Assembly: GCF_947495675.1 (NCBI RefSeq)
Contig: NZ_CANLZX010000002.1
Span: forward strand, 62,001 to 126,000
Reading direction: 5' to 3'
Origin: an uncultured Algibacter sp.
GTDB lineage: Bacteria > Bacteroidota > Bacteroidia > Flavobacteriales > Flavobacteriaceae
DNA: 64,000 nt
The position numbers were made by a program, and so were the translations under genes. Positions 16,354 through 25,734 of this stretch are shown here, piece by piece (position 1 is the stretch's first letter; every line of letters starts with the position of its first letter). The notes beneath the pieces were generated by a model, which saw nothing but the letters and a program-made list of their open reading frames with translations, did no database searches and had not been told where the DNA came from.

Positions 16354-17961
16354 ATGCAAAATAAAATAATAAAAGTAAATTCTTCAGATAATGTTGCTGT
16401 AGCTTTAATAAATTTAAAGGCAGGAGATGTTGTTACCTTTAATGAAGAAACTATAAAGATTTTATCAGACACTAAATCAAAGCATAAAATAGCTTTAGAA
16501 AAATTTGAACCTGGAGATAGAATTATCATGTATGGTGTCCTCGTAGGTACAGCTAATATAACCATAGAAAAAGGCAATATTTTAACTGTAAATAATGTTA
16601 AACATCAAAGTGAAAAGGTTATTGGTAAAACCGAATCTTTTAGATGGGCAGCTCCTAACGTAGATAAGTGGAAAGCTAGAACTTTTCAAGGCTATCATAG
16701 AGAAGATGGGCAGGTAGGAACAGAAAATGTATGGTTGTTTTTCCCGTTAGTATTTTGTGAAAATAGAAATGTTGAAATTTTAAAAGAAATTTTTGAAAAA
16801 GAACTTTTAAAGCAAAAAGTTAATCCACATCAAATGCTTTTACGTTCATTAGTTAGTGGAAACGAAGAGACAGAAATCACTTCAACTTCATCAGATGTTT
16901 TCGATAATATTGATGTAAAATTTATTACACACCCTGGTGGTTGTGGTGGTATAAGACAAGATTCAGAAAGTTTAGCTAAATTACTAGCAGGCTATGTAAA
17001 CAATCCCAATGTTGCAGGAGCAACTGTGCTAAGTTTGGGTTGTCAAAACCTTCAAATTAATATTTTTAAAGAAGCTCTAAATAATATTAATCAGAATTTA
17101 AACAAACCTGTTTTAATTTATGAGCAACAGCAAATGGGAACGGTAGATGAGATGCTCTCTGCTGTTATAAAAGACTCTTTTAAGGCTATAAAACAAGCTA
17201 ATCAAATAGAACGTAAACCTGCACCTTTATCTAAATTAAAAATTGGATTAGAATGTGGTGGATCTGATGGCTTTTCTGGGATTTCTGCAAACCCTACATT
17301 AGGAGTTGTTTCAGATATGATAACTGCTTTAAACGGAACAGCTATTTTAGGTGAATTTCCAGAATTATGCGGAGTTGAACAAGAGTTAGTAAACCGTTGT
17401 GTTGATGATAAAAAAGGCATAAAGTTTTTAAAATTAATGAAAGCTTATGAAAAATCTGTAATAGATGCTGGGTCAGGATTTGATATGAACCCCTCACCAG
17501 GAAACATTAAAGATGGACTTATTACAGATGCAATGAAATCTGCAGGTGCAGCTAAAAAGGGAGGAACATCCCCAGTTCAAGATGTTTTAGATTATGGTGA
17601 ATATATCACCAAGCCAGGTCTTAACCTGTTATGTACACCAGGAAATGATGTTGAAAGCACTACTGCAATTGTAGGATCTGGAGCTAATGTGGTATTATTT
17701 ACTACTGGCTTAGGAACCCCTACAGGAAATCCTATTGCACCGGTTATAAAAGTTTCTTCGAATACAGAACTTGCAGAAAAGATGCCTGATATTATAGATT
17801 TTGAAACTGGAGCAATAATTCGTGGTGAAAAAACCATTGAAGAAATGGGTGAAGAAATGTTAGAATTTATTATTAAAGTTGCAAGTGGAACAATTAGCAC
17901 CAAAGCAAAAGTTTTAAACCAAAATGATTTTATCCCTTGGAGAAGAGGTGTATCTCTTTAG
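16354..17961 (+). CDS. uxaA: altronate dehydratase
   Basis: UxaA dehydrates D-altronate to 2-keto-3-deoxygluconate, where it joins the KduID branch. The 535-residue protein has an N-terminal SAF domain (about 1-90) followed by the UxaA core with HPGGCGG, LECGGSDGFSGI and MDP-like segments. These are the normal iron-dependent dehydratase features, and the length is usual. It is the last gene of the operon and is followed by a bidirectional terminator. No 2-keto-3-deoxygluconate kinase or aldolase gene follows, so those steps must be encoded elsewhere. Confidence 0.94.
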   Translation: MQNKIIKVNSSDNVAVALINLKAGDVVTFNEETIKILSDTKSKHKIALEKFEPGDRIIMYGVLVGTANITIEKGNILTVNNVKHQSEKVIGKTESFRWAAPNVDKWKARTFQGYHREDGQVGTENVWLFFPLVFCENRNVEILKEIFEKELLKQKVNPHQMLLRSLVSGNEETEITSTSSDVFDNIDVKFITHPGGCGGIRQDSESLAKLLAGYVNNPNVAGATVLSLGCQNLQINIFKEALNNINQNLNKPVLIYEQQQMGTVDEMLSAVIKDSFKAIKQANQIERKPAPLSKLKIGLECGGSDGFSGISANPTLGVVSDMITALNGTAILGEFPELCGVEQELVNRCVDDKKGIKFLKLMKAYEKSVIDAGSGFDMNPSPGNIKDGLITDAMKSAGAAKKGGTSPVQDVLDYGEYITKPGLNLLCTPGNDVESTTAIVGSGANVVLFTTGLGTPTGNPIAPVIKVSSNTELAEKMPDIIDFETGAIIRGEKTIEEMGEEMLEFIIKVASGTISTKAKVLNQNDFIPWRRGVSL

Positions 17962-17984
17962 CATTACATATTTGGGCTATTAAA

Positions 17985-18020
17985 CAAAAAAACGCTAAGA
18001 TTTAATCTTGGCGTTTTTTT
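17985..18020. terminator. bidirectional terminator between uxaA and lacI-type gene
   Basis: AACGCTAAGA and TCTTGGCGTT pair with one G-T wobble around a short TTTAA loop, with A residues before and T residues after. It can end transcription from both converging genes. Confidence 0.85.
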
Positions 18021-18042
18021 GTTTATTGTAAGTAATTGTATC

Positions 18043-19077
18043 TTAATTAGAAACTGGCTTCTTTAAAGAAGATTTTCTAATTAATAACTCTGGCGTAAGA
18101 ACAACTTTTTTTTCAATTTTAGCATTATCAGTATTATTTACTTGCTCTAAAAATACGTTAGCAGCTATTTTGCCCATTTCTACAGGGGATTGGTCAACTG
18201 TAGAAATTGATAGCTCCATAAATTTTGTAAAAGGCTCATTTGCAAATCCAACTACACAAATATCTTCGGGAATTTTAATGCCTTGATTTTTAATCTCTTG
18301 TATGGCTCCTAAAGCAGCATAATCACTAGAAGAGAAAATGCCGTCTGGTGATTTTTTTAATTTTAATAACTTTTTCACAGCTTTTCGACCATCTTCAACT
18401 GTACTTTTAATTCTAATAACATAATCTTCATTAAACTCAATACCTTCATCTTCTAAAGCTTGTTTGTAGCCAAGAAATCGATTGTTGAAAATATCCAACA
18501 ATGTATTACCAGATAAATGAACAATTTTTTTACAACCTTGCTTAATCAAGTGTTTTGTTGCTTTATAGCCAGCTTCAAAATCATTAATTGTTACAGAACT
18601 AACGCCTTCTATATTTGCTTTTCTATCAAAAAATATTAGTGGAATTTGTTTTTTAAAAATTCTATTAAAACTTTCTTTTTTATATATATCTACATTCGAG
18701 ATGGACATTAAAATACCGTCTACTTGAGCATTTAATAATGTGTTAATAATTTCAATTTCAATATTTTCGTTATTATGAGTTTGACAAATTATTACGTGGT
18801 AACCATGTGCAAATAAATTTTCTTCAATACCTCGAATTACAGATGCAAAGAAGTTGCTATCTATTCGAGGCACAATAACTCCTACATTATTACTTTTACC
18901 ACTTTTAAGAGCTAAAGCCAATTTATTTTGCTCATAATTCATTTTGTTAGCCATTTCTAACACAAGATCTCTTGTTTTTTTACTAATCTTGGGGCTGTTA
19001 TTTAAAGCTCTTGAAACTGTAGCCGCGGTGATATCTAGCTTTTTAGCTATGTCGTAAATAGTAGTTTTCTTACCCAT
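18043..19077 (-). CDS. LacI-family transcription regulator of the pectin/uronate genes
   Basis: The 344-residue protein has an N-terminal LacI helix-turn-helix (TIYDIAKKLDITAATVSRALNNSPKIS is the start of it), a hinge helix (NKLALALKSGKS) and a periplasmic-binding-protein-like effector domain. It lies between the uronate operon and the pectin PUL and is transcribed toward uxaA. ATCGAT-centred palindromes of the kind LacI proteins bind occur in front of kduI, in front of the GH28-SusCD operon and 60 bp upstream of its own start. The effector is probably a pectin-derived uronate such as galacturonate or 2-keto-3-deoxygluconate, but no ligand can be assigned from sequence. Confidence 0.92.
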   Translation of the reverse strand: MGKKTTIYDIAKKLDITAATVSRALNNSPKISKKTRDLVLEMANKMNYEQNKLALALKSGKSNNVGVIVPRIDSNFFASVIRGIEENLFAHGYHVIICQTHNNENIEIEIINTLLNAQVDGILMSISNVDIYKKESFNRIFKKQIPLIFFDRKANIEGVSSVTINDFEAGYKATKHLIKQGCKKIVHLSGNTLLDIFNNRFLGYKQALEDEGIEFNEDYVIRIKSTVEDGRKAVKKLLKLKKSPDGIFSSSDYAALGAIQEIKNQGIKIPEDICVVGFANEPFTKFMELSISTVDQSPVEMGKIAANVFLEQVNNTDNAKIEKKVVLTPELLIRKSSLKKPVSN

Positions 19078-19136
19078 TAGTAGTACTGTAATATATATTA
19101 TTTGTAAAAGTAATATTTAAATAATAAAAAATATTA

Positions 19137-19150
19137 TGTTATCGATTACA
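19137..19150 (-). promoter_or_regulatory. operator upstream of lacI-type gene
   Basis: On the minus strand this reads TGTAATCGATAACA, centred on ATCGAT like the kduI and GH28 sites and with one mismatched pair. It lies about 60 bp upstream of the regulator's ATG, which suggests autoregulation. No clear -7 box is visible on the minus strand. Confidence 0.6.
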
Positions 19151-19248
19151 CTAAACGTAATTATCCGTTAATTTTTTAATGTTTAATTAAATTTAGTTAT
19201 TAAATATATAGTCTTTATTAACATTTTATTAAGATAACCATTTAATTG

Positions 19249-19295
19249 TTTGTTTGTTTAAAGTTTATTTATTAGTTTTGTGCAATCGATTACAT
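19249..19295 (+). promoter_or_regulatory. GH28-SusCD promoter with LacI-type operator
   Basis: TTTG (19249-19252), a 20-bp spacer and TAGTTTTG (19273-19280) form the promoter. The operator GTGCAATCGATTACAT (19280-19295) begins at the last base of the -7 box, as in front of kduI. It gives a 60-nt leader to the GH28 ATG at 19356. Confidence 0.78.
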
Positions 19296-19355
19296 TATGT
19301 AAAACTTATATTATCGAGTGTTTTTTTAATAATATGATTTTTTAAATCAATTTTT

Positions 19356-20855
19356 ATGAAACTTATAGAGATTACAGTTAAAGTTTTTAATAAATCATTT
19401 AGATATAAAATGATTTGCCTTTTTGGTTTAACTATTTTTTTTCTTGGATGTAAAGTGAAAATGAAATCTGCTATTAATCATGTAAACGATAAAAATTCAC
19501 CATGGCAAATCATGCAGCAAATAGTTGATGATGTAAATGAGCCAAATATTCAAGATAAATCTTTTAGTGTAATTGATTATGGTGCAATCTCAGATGGTGT
19601 ATTTAATAATTCTGATGCTTTTAAAAAAGCTATACAAAATTGTTATGAAAATGGAGGAGGAAAGGTTATTGTACCTTCTGGTAAATTTTATACTGGTCCA
19701 ATTCATTTAAAAAGTAATATCAATCTTCATTTGGAAGAAGGAGCAGAAATATTATTTAGTACAAATCCTTCAGATTATTATCCATTAGTGCATACTTCAT
19801 ACGAAGGGCTAGAATTAATGAACTATTCTCCTTTAATTTATGCTTATAAAGCAAATAACATATCTGTTACAGGAAAAGGAGTTTTAAATGGTCAAGCTAA
19901 TAGTCATAATTGGTGGCCATGGAGCATGGGTGTTGACCATGGTTGGAAAGAGGGTATGCCATCACAAAGAGATAGTTTAAACCTTCCTAAGCTAATGAGT
20001 TTCGCGGATAAAGGAATTCCAGTTAACGAAAGGATATTTGGTGATAACCATTATTTAAGACCAACTTTCCTTGAGCCTTTTAATTGTACTAATGTGTTAA
20101 TCAAAGATGTGAAAATTATAAATGCACCTTTTTGGGTTATTCATCCTATAAAATCTAAAAATGTTATTGTAGATGGTGTAACTATTGATTCTCATGGTCC
20201 GAATAATGATGGTTGTAATCCAGAATATTCAAAAAATGTTATAATAAGAAATTGCACTTTTAATACTGGTGATGATTGTATAGCAATTAAAGCTGGTAGA
20301 GATAACGAGGGCAGAAGAATTGCTATAAAAAGCAAGAACATAGTTGTGCAAAACTGTAAAATGATTGATGGTCATGGAGGTGTAGTAATAGGTAGTGAGA
20401 TGTCGGCTGGTGTGTCTAATGTTTTTGTTGAAAATTGCATAATGGATAGCCCAAATTTAGACAGGGCAATAAGGATTAAAACAAATTCAAGAAGAGGGGG
20501 TACTGTTGATGGTGTTTATGTTAGAAATATTGAAGTTGGACAAGTTAAGGAAGCTGTTTTAAAAATTAATATGTTTTATGGTATTTATAGTAACCAAACA
20601 GGAGCGTTTATACCACAAGTTCGAAATATATTACTAGAAAATGTTAACGTAAAAAATGGCGGTGAATTTGGGGTTTTAGCAAAAGGATATGTAGGGTCTC
20701 CAATACAAAATATAACATTAAAAAATGTTGTTATAGAAAAGGTTAAAAAGGAATTTTCTTTGGAAAATGTTACAAATATTAAATTAATAAACACAAAAAT
20801 TAACGGATTGCCTGTAGAAGAAACTAATACTAACAAACAATTAAACAATAACTAA
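19356..20855 (+). CDS. GH28 polygalacturonase, lipoprotein
   Basis: The enzyme hydrolyses alpha-1,4-galacturonosyl bonds in pectin. The 499-residue protein has a lipobox with Cys32 (FFLGC) after an unusually long N-terminus; ATG at codon 19 would give a more ordinary signal and cannot be excluded. GH28 motifs are all present: N284-D285-G286 in place of NTD, G305-D306-D307, G339-H340-G341 and R373-I-K-T. The aspartates at 285, 306 and 307 are the predicted catalytic set. It is the first gene of the GH28-SusC-SusD operon, under a LacI-type operator, and SusC starts 21 bp after it. Confidence 0.93.
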   Translation: MKLIEITVKVFNKSFRYKMICLFGLTIFFLGCKVKMKSAINHVNDKNSPWQIMQQIVDDVNEPNIQDKSFSVIDYGAISDGVFNNSDAFKKAIQNCYENGGGKVIVPSGKFYTGPIHLKSNINLHLEEGAEILFSTNPSDYYPLVHTSYEGLELMNYSPLIYAYKANNISVTGKGVLNGQANSHNWWPWSMGVDHGWKEGMPSQRDSLNLPKLMSFADKGIPVNERIFGDNHYLRPTFLEPFNCTNVLIKDVKIINAPFWVIHPIKSKNVIVDGVTIDSHGPNNDGCNPEYSKNVIIRNCTFNTGDDCIAIKAGRDNEGRRIAIKSKNIVVQNCKMIDGHGGVVIGSEMSAGVSNVFVENCIMDSPNLDRAIRIKTNSRRGGTVDGVYVRNIEVGQVKEAVLKINMFYGIYSNQTGAFIPQVRNILLENVNVKNGGEFGVLAKGYVGSPIQNITLKNVVIEKVKKEFSLENVTNIKLINTKINGLPVEETNTNKQLNNN

Positions 20856-20876
20856 TTTCAATTAAACAATTAAATT

Positions 20877-23800
20877 ATGAATATCAAACTTTTATTTAGA
20901 AAATCACTAAAATTGTGTGGCACAATTTTCCTTTTTCTGAGCTTACTCATGGGTAATGAAATCTATGCTCAAGAAAGAAGTACTCCAATAAGCGGTACTA
21001 TTATCGATGAAACTGGACAGCCTATTCCTGGTGTAAATATTTTGGAAAAAGGTACTAGTAATGGAACAACTACAGATTTTGACGGCAAGTACACCTTCAA
21101 GGTTACAAATTCAAATGCAGTATTAGTTGTGAGTTATGTTGGTTTCGCAAAACAAGAAGTTATTGTGGGAGGGAATAGTATTATTGATATAACACTTAAA
21201 GAAGATTTAGAATCACTAGATGAAGTCGTAGTGGTTGGTTATGGAACTATAAAAAAATCAGATCTTACAGGATCTGTTAGTACTATTAGTGCATCAGATG
21301 TAACAGAAAAAAATGTTACTAGCCCTTTAGAGGCCATTCAAGGTAATATACCAGGTGTACAAATTTCTTCATCTTCTGGTAGAATTGGAGATGGTTTTGA
21401 TATTACAATTAGGGGTAATAACTCATTATTAAGTGAGACAAAACCATTATTTGTAGTAGATGGTGTTCCAACAGATGATATTACTTTTTTAAATCCACAA
21501 GATATAGATAGAATTGATGTTTTAAAGGATGCATCATCAGCGGCAATTTACGGTTCAAGAGGTGCAAGTGGTGTAGTAATTGTTTCAACCAAAAGTGGTA
21601 AATCTGCTAAATCTGGTTTAAATATATCTTATGAAACATCTTATGGAACAAAAGAAGTAGCCAGATTACCAAAAATGATGGGTGGTGAAAAATGGTGGTA
21701 CTATCATCAATCTGCTTATTTTGCAACAACTAATGGAGGGGATGCATCAACAACAACTGCAGATATGTTAGCGGGGTCTGTTGTAGGTAGTAGTAATACT
21801 GTGCTTTTACAAAGAGCTTCAAATAATGATACCTTTGATTGGTATGATGCTGTGCTTGAAAGCGGAAGTCAACAAAATAATTATTTGAGTATTAACGGAA
21901 GAGCAGATAATGGTCTGGCATATAGTTTAGGCTTAGGATTGCAAAAAGAGACAGGTAATGTTCCTAATGAATCGATTGATAAATACACATTTAAGGCTGG
22001 TGTAAACCATAAAATAAATGAGAAATTTTCAACAGGAGCTAATATTACATTAGCTCGTACTGATGAGCAATTAGGTAGTGATGTTGCAATGCGAGAAGCA
22101 TTTAGATTAAATCCTTTTTTAACACCTTGGAAGGTGGATGAAAATGGTAACGAAATTGTTGGTGAATATCAAGATCAACCTGGTAAATTAAGATTTCCTG
22201 ATGGGTCTTATGCAATCAATAAAACTAGTACATATAATCCGTTATTAGAAATTGCTAATTCATCAAATGAGATTAAAAGATGGAGAACTTTTGGAAACTT
22301 GTATTTAGAATATAAGCCTTTAGAATGGTTAACATTAAAGACTACGTATTCAGGAAATTACAATACTTCTAGACAAGGTGAATTTTCGGGAGCTCAAACA
22401 AATGCAGGTATAAGTAATGAAAATCTTCCGTTGTCATCACTTGCTAAAAGTGAGAATTATAACTATACATGGGATAATCAATTTAATATAAATTATATTT
22501 TAAATGAAGATCATGTTTTTAATTTTTTAGGATTACAAAGTTTATACTCTAATGTAACAGAAAGTTCTTTTTTAAGTTCAAGAGAGCAACCTTTTGAAAC
22601 AGGGTTTTATAACATAGGATCTGGAGAAGCTGGTACTTTTAATTTGGGTTCTAATTATATTAAAAAGACGTTAAACTCATATGCAGTTCGTTTAAATTAT
22701 TCATATAAAGATAAATACTTACTTACTGCCTCTAACAGATGGGATGGATCATCTGTGTTATCAGAAGGTAATAAATGGGAATCTTTTCCATCAGTAGCAT
22801 TAGCATGGAAGGCAAGTAAAGAATCTTTTTTAATTGATAATGAAACTATTTCAAATTTAAAGGCAAGAGTAAGTATTGGGTATACAGGTAACGACAATGT
22901 AGATTCATATTCAACTCTTAATGCTTTAAATCAGCAGGTATATTACGATTTTAATGGTACTTCTGCCAATGGATGGTTAGCAGAAACTCTAGCTAATAGT
23001 GATTTAACTTGGGAAAAAACTAGAGAATTTAATATAGGTGTAGATTTTGGGTTATTTAAAAATAGAATTTCTGGTAGTGTAGATGTTTATGACAGGTTAT
23101 CTGAAGATCTTATTTATGCACAAGCTTTACCATTAGAATCTGGATGGGAATCAACTTTTGCAAACGTAGGTTCTGTTAGTAATAAAGGTGTAGAAATACT
23201 TTTAACCACTAGAAATATTAAAACGGATGATTTATCTTGGAGTACAACATTTACTTTTACAAAAAACACCAATAAATTAGAATCTATTTATGGGCAAAGT
23301 GAAGTTTCAGATATAGGTAATAATCTTCATTTAGGAGAATCGTTAAATTCTTATTATAACTATGTGTTTGACGGTATTTGGCAAGCTGATGAAGCTGATG
23401 AAGCTGCCTCTTATGGTCAAAGTGAAGGTCAAGCGAAAGTAAAAGATTTAAATAATGATGGCGTTATTGATGCTAATAACGATAGGACTATTTTAGGTAA
23501 TTCTGATCCAGATTGGTCTGGAAGTTTTATTTCTAATTTAACATATAAAAATTTTGATTTATCTATTTCAGCTTTCACTAACCAAGGTGTATTTGCTTAT
23601 AGTGAATTCCATCAAAACTTTACAGATGTAAGAGATAGAGGCCGTCAAAAATTAGATATAGCAGATTGGTATATTCCAGCAAATGCTGCTGGTATTCCTG
23701 CACAAGCATCAAATTCGTTTCCACAACCTCGTAATGCAGGTACTTATTGGAGAAATGATAGAGTTGGATATTATAAAGATGCATCTTTTATTAAAGTAAA

Positions 23801-24002
23801 AAATATTGCTCTTGGCTATACTTTAAGTGATAATGTTGTAAATAAACTCAAAATTAAGAGTTGTAGAATTTACGCTAACGTATTGAATCCATTTGTAATT
23901 ACAGATTACGAAGGATACGATCCAGAATGGGCTGTTGCAGGTTATAATATAGCGCGTGTTAGCTCGGTAACATATCAATTAGGTTTAAGTTTAAAATTTT
24001 AA
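20877..24002 (+). CDS. SusC-like TonB-dependent oligosaccharide transporter (pectin PUL)
   Basis: The 1041-residue outer-membrane protein has a signal peptide ending EIYAQ, a carboxypeptidase-regulatory-like domain (about 35-115, with PIPGVNILEKGT), a TonB-box segment SLDEVVVVGYG, a plug domain and a 22-stranded barrel ending in an aromatic residue (LSLKF). It imports pectin oligosaccharides across the outer membrane together with the SusD protein encoded 10 bp downstream. The substrate is inferred from the GH28, PL10, CE8 and GH105 genes around it. Confidence 0.95.
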   Translation: MNIKLLFRKSLKLCGTIFLFLSLLMGNEIYAQERSTPISGTIIDETGQPIPGVNILEKGTSNGTTTDFDGKYTFKVTNSNAVLVVSYVGFAKQEVIVGGNSIIDITLKEDLESLDEVVVVGYGTIKKSDLTGSVSTISASDVTEKNVTSPLEAIQGNIPGVQISSSSGRIGDGFDITIRGNNSLLSETKPLFVVDGVPTDDITFLNPQDIDRIDVLKDASSAAIYGSRGASGVVIVSTKSGKSAKSGLNISYETSYGTKEVARLPKMMGGEKWWYYHQSAYFATTNGGDASTTTADMLAGSVVGSSNTVLLQRASNNDTFDWYDAVLESGSQQNNYLSINGRADNGLAYSLGLGLQKETGNVPNESIDKYTFKAGVNHKINEKFSTGANITLARTDEQLGSDVAMREAFRLNPFLTPWKVDENGNEIVGEYQDQPGKLRFPDGSYAINKTSTYNPLLEIANSSNEIKRWRTFGNLYLEYKPLEWLTLKTTYSGNYNTSRQGEFSGAQTNAGISNENLPLSSLAKSENYNYTWDNQFNINYILNEDHVFNFLGLQSLYSNVTESSFLSSREQPFETGFYNIGSGEAGTFNLGSNYIKKTLNSYAVRLNYSYKDKYLLTASNRWDGSSVLSEGNKWESFPSVALAWKASKESFLIDNETISNLKARVSIGYTGNDNVDSYSTLNALNQQVYYDFNGTSANGWLAETLANSDLTWEKTREFNIGVDFGLFKNRISGSVDVYDRLSEDLIYAQALPLESGWESTFANVGSVSNKGVEILLTTRNIKTDDLSWSTTFTFTKNTNKLESIYGQSEVSDIGNNLHLGESLNSYYNYVFDGIWQADEADEAASYGQSEGQAKVKDLNNDGVIDANNDRTILGNSDPDWSGSFISNLTYKNFDLSISAFTNQGVFAYSEFHQNFTDVRDRGRQKLDIADWYIPANAAGIPAQASNSFPQPRNAGTYWRNDRVGYYKDASFIKVKNIALGYTLSDNVVNKLKIKSCRIYANVLNPFVITDYEGYDPEWAVAGYNIARVSSVTYQLGLSLKF

Positions 24003-24012
24003 AAAAAGAATT

Positions 24013-25623
24013 ATGAAAAAAATATTAATATTAGGAATCCTAGCATTGATAGTTAGCTCTTGCTCGGACTTTATAGAAGAAGAGAATCTTGCAAATGCAG
24101 ATGCAGAGACTTTTTATACAACATCAGAAGGTTTTAATGCTTTAGTTAATGCAAATTACTCAGAGTTGCGTGAAATATACGGAAACGACGCTTATGTATT
24201 CTGCGCTGGTACAGATTTATATGCAGTAGGATCTGGAAGAGGATCAGAACCAGAAGGACTGTCTATTTACTCGCAATTAAATTCATCATCTGTTGGTGTA
24301 GATCAACTTTACGCTTCATGTTATTCAGCAATTCAAAAAGCAAATATAGCTATACATTATTCTGATATTACCGCTCAAACTGAAGAATTAAGTACTTTAG
24401 TTGGCGAGGTGAAATACATGAGAGCAAATGCATACTTTTTGTTAGTGCAAACTTACGGTGGGGTTGGAATAGTTACTGATTATATAGCAAGTCCTATATT
24501 ATCTTTTGATAGAAATTCTGCTGAAGAAGTATATAAATTAATAATTGCAGATTTGCAAGAAGCTTTATCAGCAGTAAAAGATGAATCATTTTCAGGAAGA
24601 GTAACAAAAAGAGCTGTTCAACATTTATTAGCTAAAGTACATTTAACAAGAGCATACGAAACTTTTGCAGACTCAAACGATTTTGCAACAGCAGCAACCT
24701 ATGCAGAAAATGCAATTGCAGGACAATCTTTAACCATTCCTTTTGCAGAATTATGGTTTCCTGGAAATGAAATGAATGCAGAAACAATATTCTCTGTACA
24801 ATTTGATGAAACCTCTATTAGTGTAGATCCTACAGAATTAGGACATAAGCAAGCAAACTATTTTGGCCCTTATTTAGGTGGTTCAGAATTTGCCGGTGAT
24901 GCAGGATGGAAAAGCTTTACTTTATTAGCAACCGATTTTGCTTTAGAACTATTTACAGAAGATGATGAAAGATACGAAGCAACGTTTATGACAGAAGCTT
25001 ATATGCGTTATTTTGATGCTTTTGAAGTAGATGATACAAGCGGATTAGAAGTAAGACATTATTATGCACCTCAATGGGCAACACCAGCAGATATTGCTGC
25101 TTATGCTTTGGCTCATCCAGAAGCGCAAATTCACGAATGGGGAACTTATGCAGCAGGTGTTGTAAGTAGTGACTACCAAACAATTCCAGCAAAAAAGTTT
25201 GATGATCCAAGTGTTCAATTTGATGATGATTCAAGAGTAAGTTCTCGTGATATTGTTTTATCTAGACTTGCTGAAACTTACCTTATAGCAGCCGAAGCTT
25301 ATTTACAAACAAACCCAGTTTTAGGTCTAGAAAAACTTAATGCTGTGAGAGAAAGAGCTGGTTTAACAACACCACTAACTACTTTTGATATTGATGTTGT
25401 ATTAGATGAAAGAGCAAGAGAGTTATTTGGAGAATATCACAGATGGTTTGATTTAAAACGTACAGGAAAGCTAGTAGAACGAGCTTCAATGTATAATTAT
25501 TTAATTGATGCAGCTAATTTTAATGGAGCTAATGGAGAGTTAAAAATATTAAGACCTATACCTCAAGCGGCTTTAGATTTAAATCAAAATAAAGATTTCC
25601 CTCAAAACCCTGCTTATAATTAA
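24013..25623 (+). CDS. SusD-like substrate-binding lipoprotein (pectin PUL)
   Basis: The 536-residue lipoprotein (LIVSSC lipobox) has the SusD/RagB alpha-helical fold: TPR-like N-terminal helices including EVKYMRANAYFLLVQTYGG, and the C-terminal ERARELFGEYHRWFDLKRTGKL motif. It sits on the cell surface as the lid of the SusC barrel. It is followed by a strong hairpin that separates it from the ten downstream enzyme genes. Confidence 0.95.
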   Translation: MKKILILGILALIVSSCSDFIEEENLANADAETFYTTSEGFNALVNANYSELREIYGNDAYVFCAGTDLYAVGSGRGSEPEGLSIYSQLNSSSVGVDQLYASCYSAIQKANIAIHYSDITAQTEELSTLVGEVKYMRANAYFLLVQTYGGVGIVTDYIASPILSFDRNSAEEVYKLIIADLQEALSAVKDESFSGRVTKRAVQHLLAKVHLTRAYETFADSNDFATAATYAENAIAGQSLTIPFAELWFPGNEMNAETIFSVQFDETSISVDPTELGHKQANYFGPYLGGSEFAGDAGWKSFTLLATDFALELFTEDDERYEATFMTEAYMRYFDAFEVDDTSGLEVRHYYAPQWATPADIAAYALAHPEAQIHEWGTYAAGVVSSDYQTIPAKKFDDPSVQFDDDSRVSSRDIVLSRLAETYLIAAEAYLQTNPVLGLEKLNAVRERAGLTTPLTTFDIDVVLDERARELFGEYHRWFDLKRTGKLVERASMYNYLIDAANFNGANGELKILRPIPQAALDLNQNKDFPQNPAYN

Positions 25624-25682
25624 TTAAGTGTCAGGTTTTAATAAAGAATTAGTTTTAGTAATTATTTAGTTTGATTTAGTTT

Positions 25683-25714
25683 AAATAAGCCTGACAAAAA
25701 ATCAGGCTTATTTT
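25683..25714 (+). terminator. terminator or attenuator between susD and the enzyme genes
   Basis: AAATAAGCCTGA (25683-25694) and TCAGGCTTATTT (25702-25713) form a perfect 12-bp stem followed by T residues. Only 21 bp separate it from the next ATG, too little for a promoter downstream. The following genes must be transcribed by read-through or from a promoter upstream of the hairpin. Confidence 0.8.
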
Positions 25715-25734
25715 ATAAAAATATGTAGGTTATT

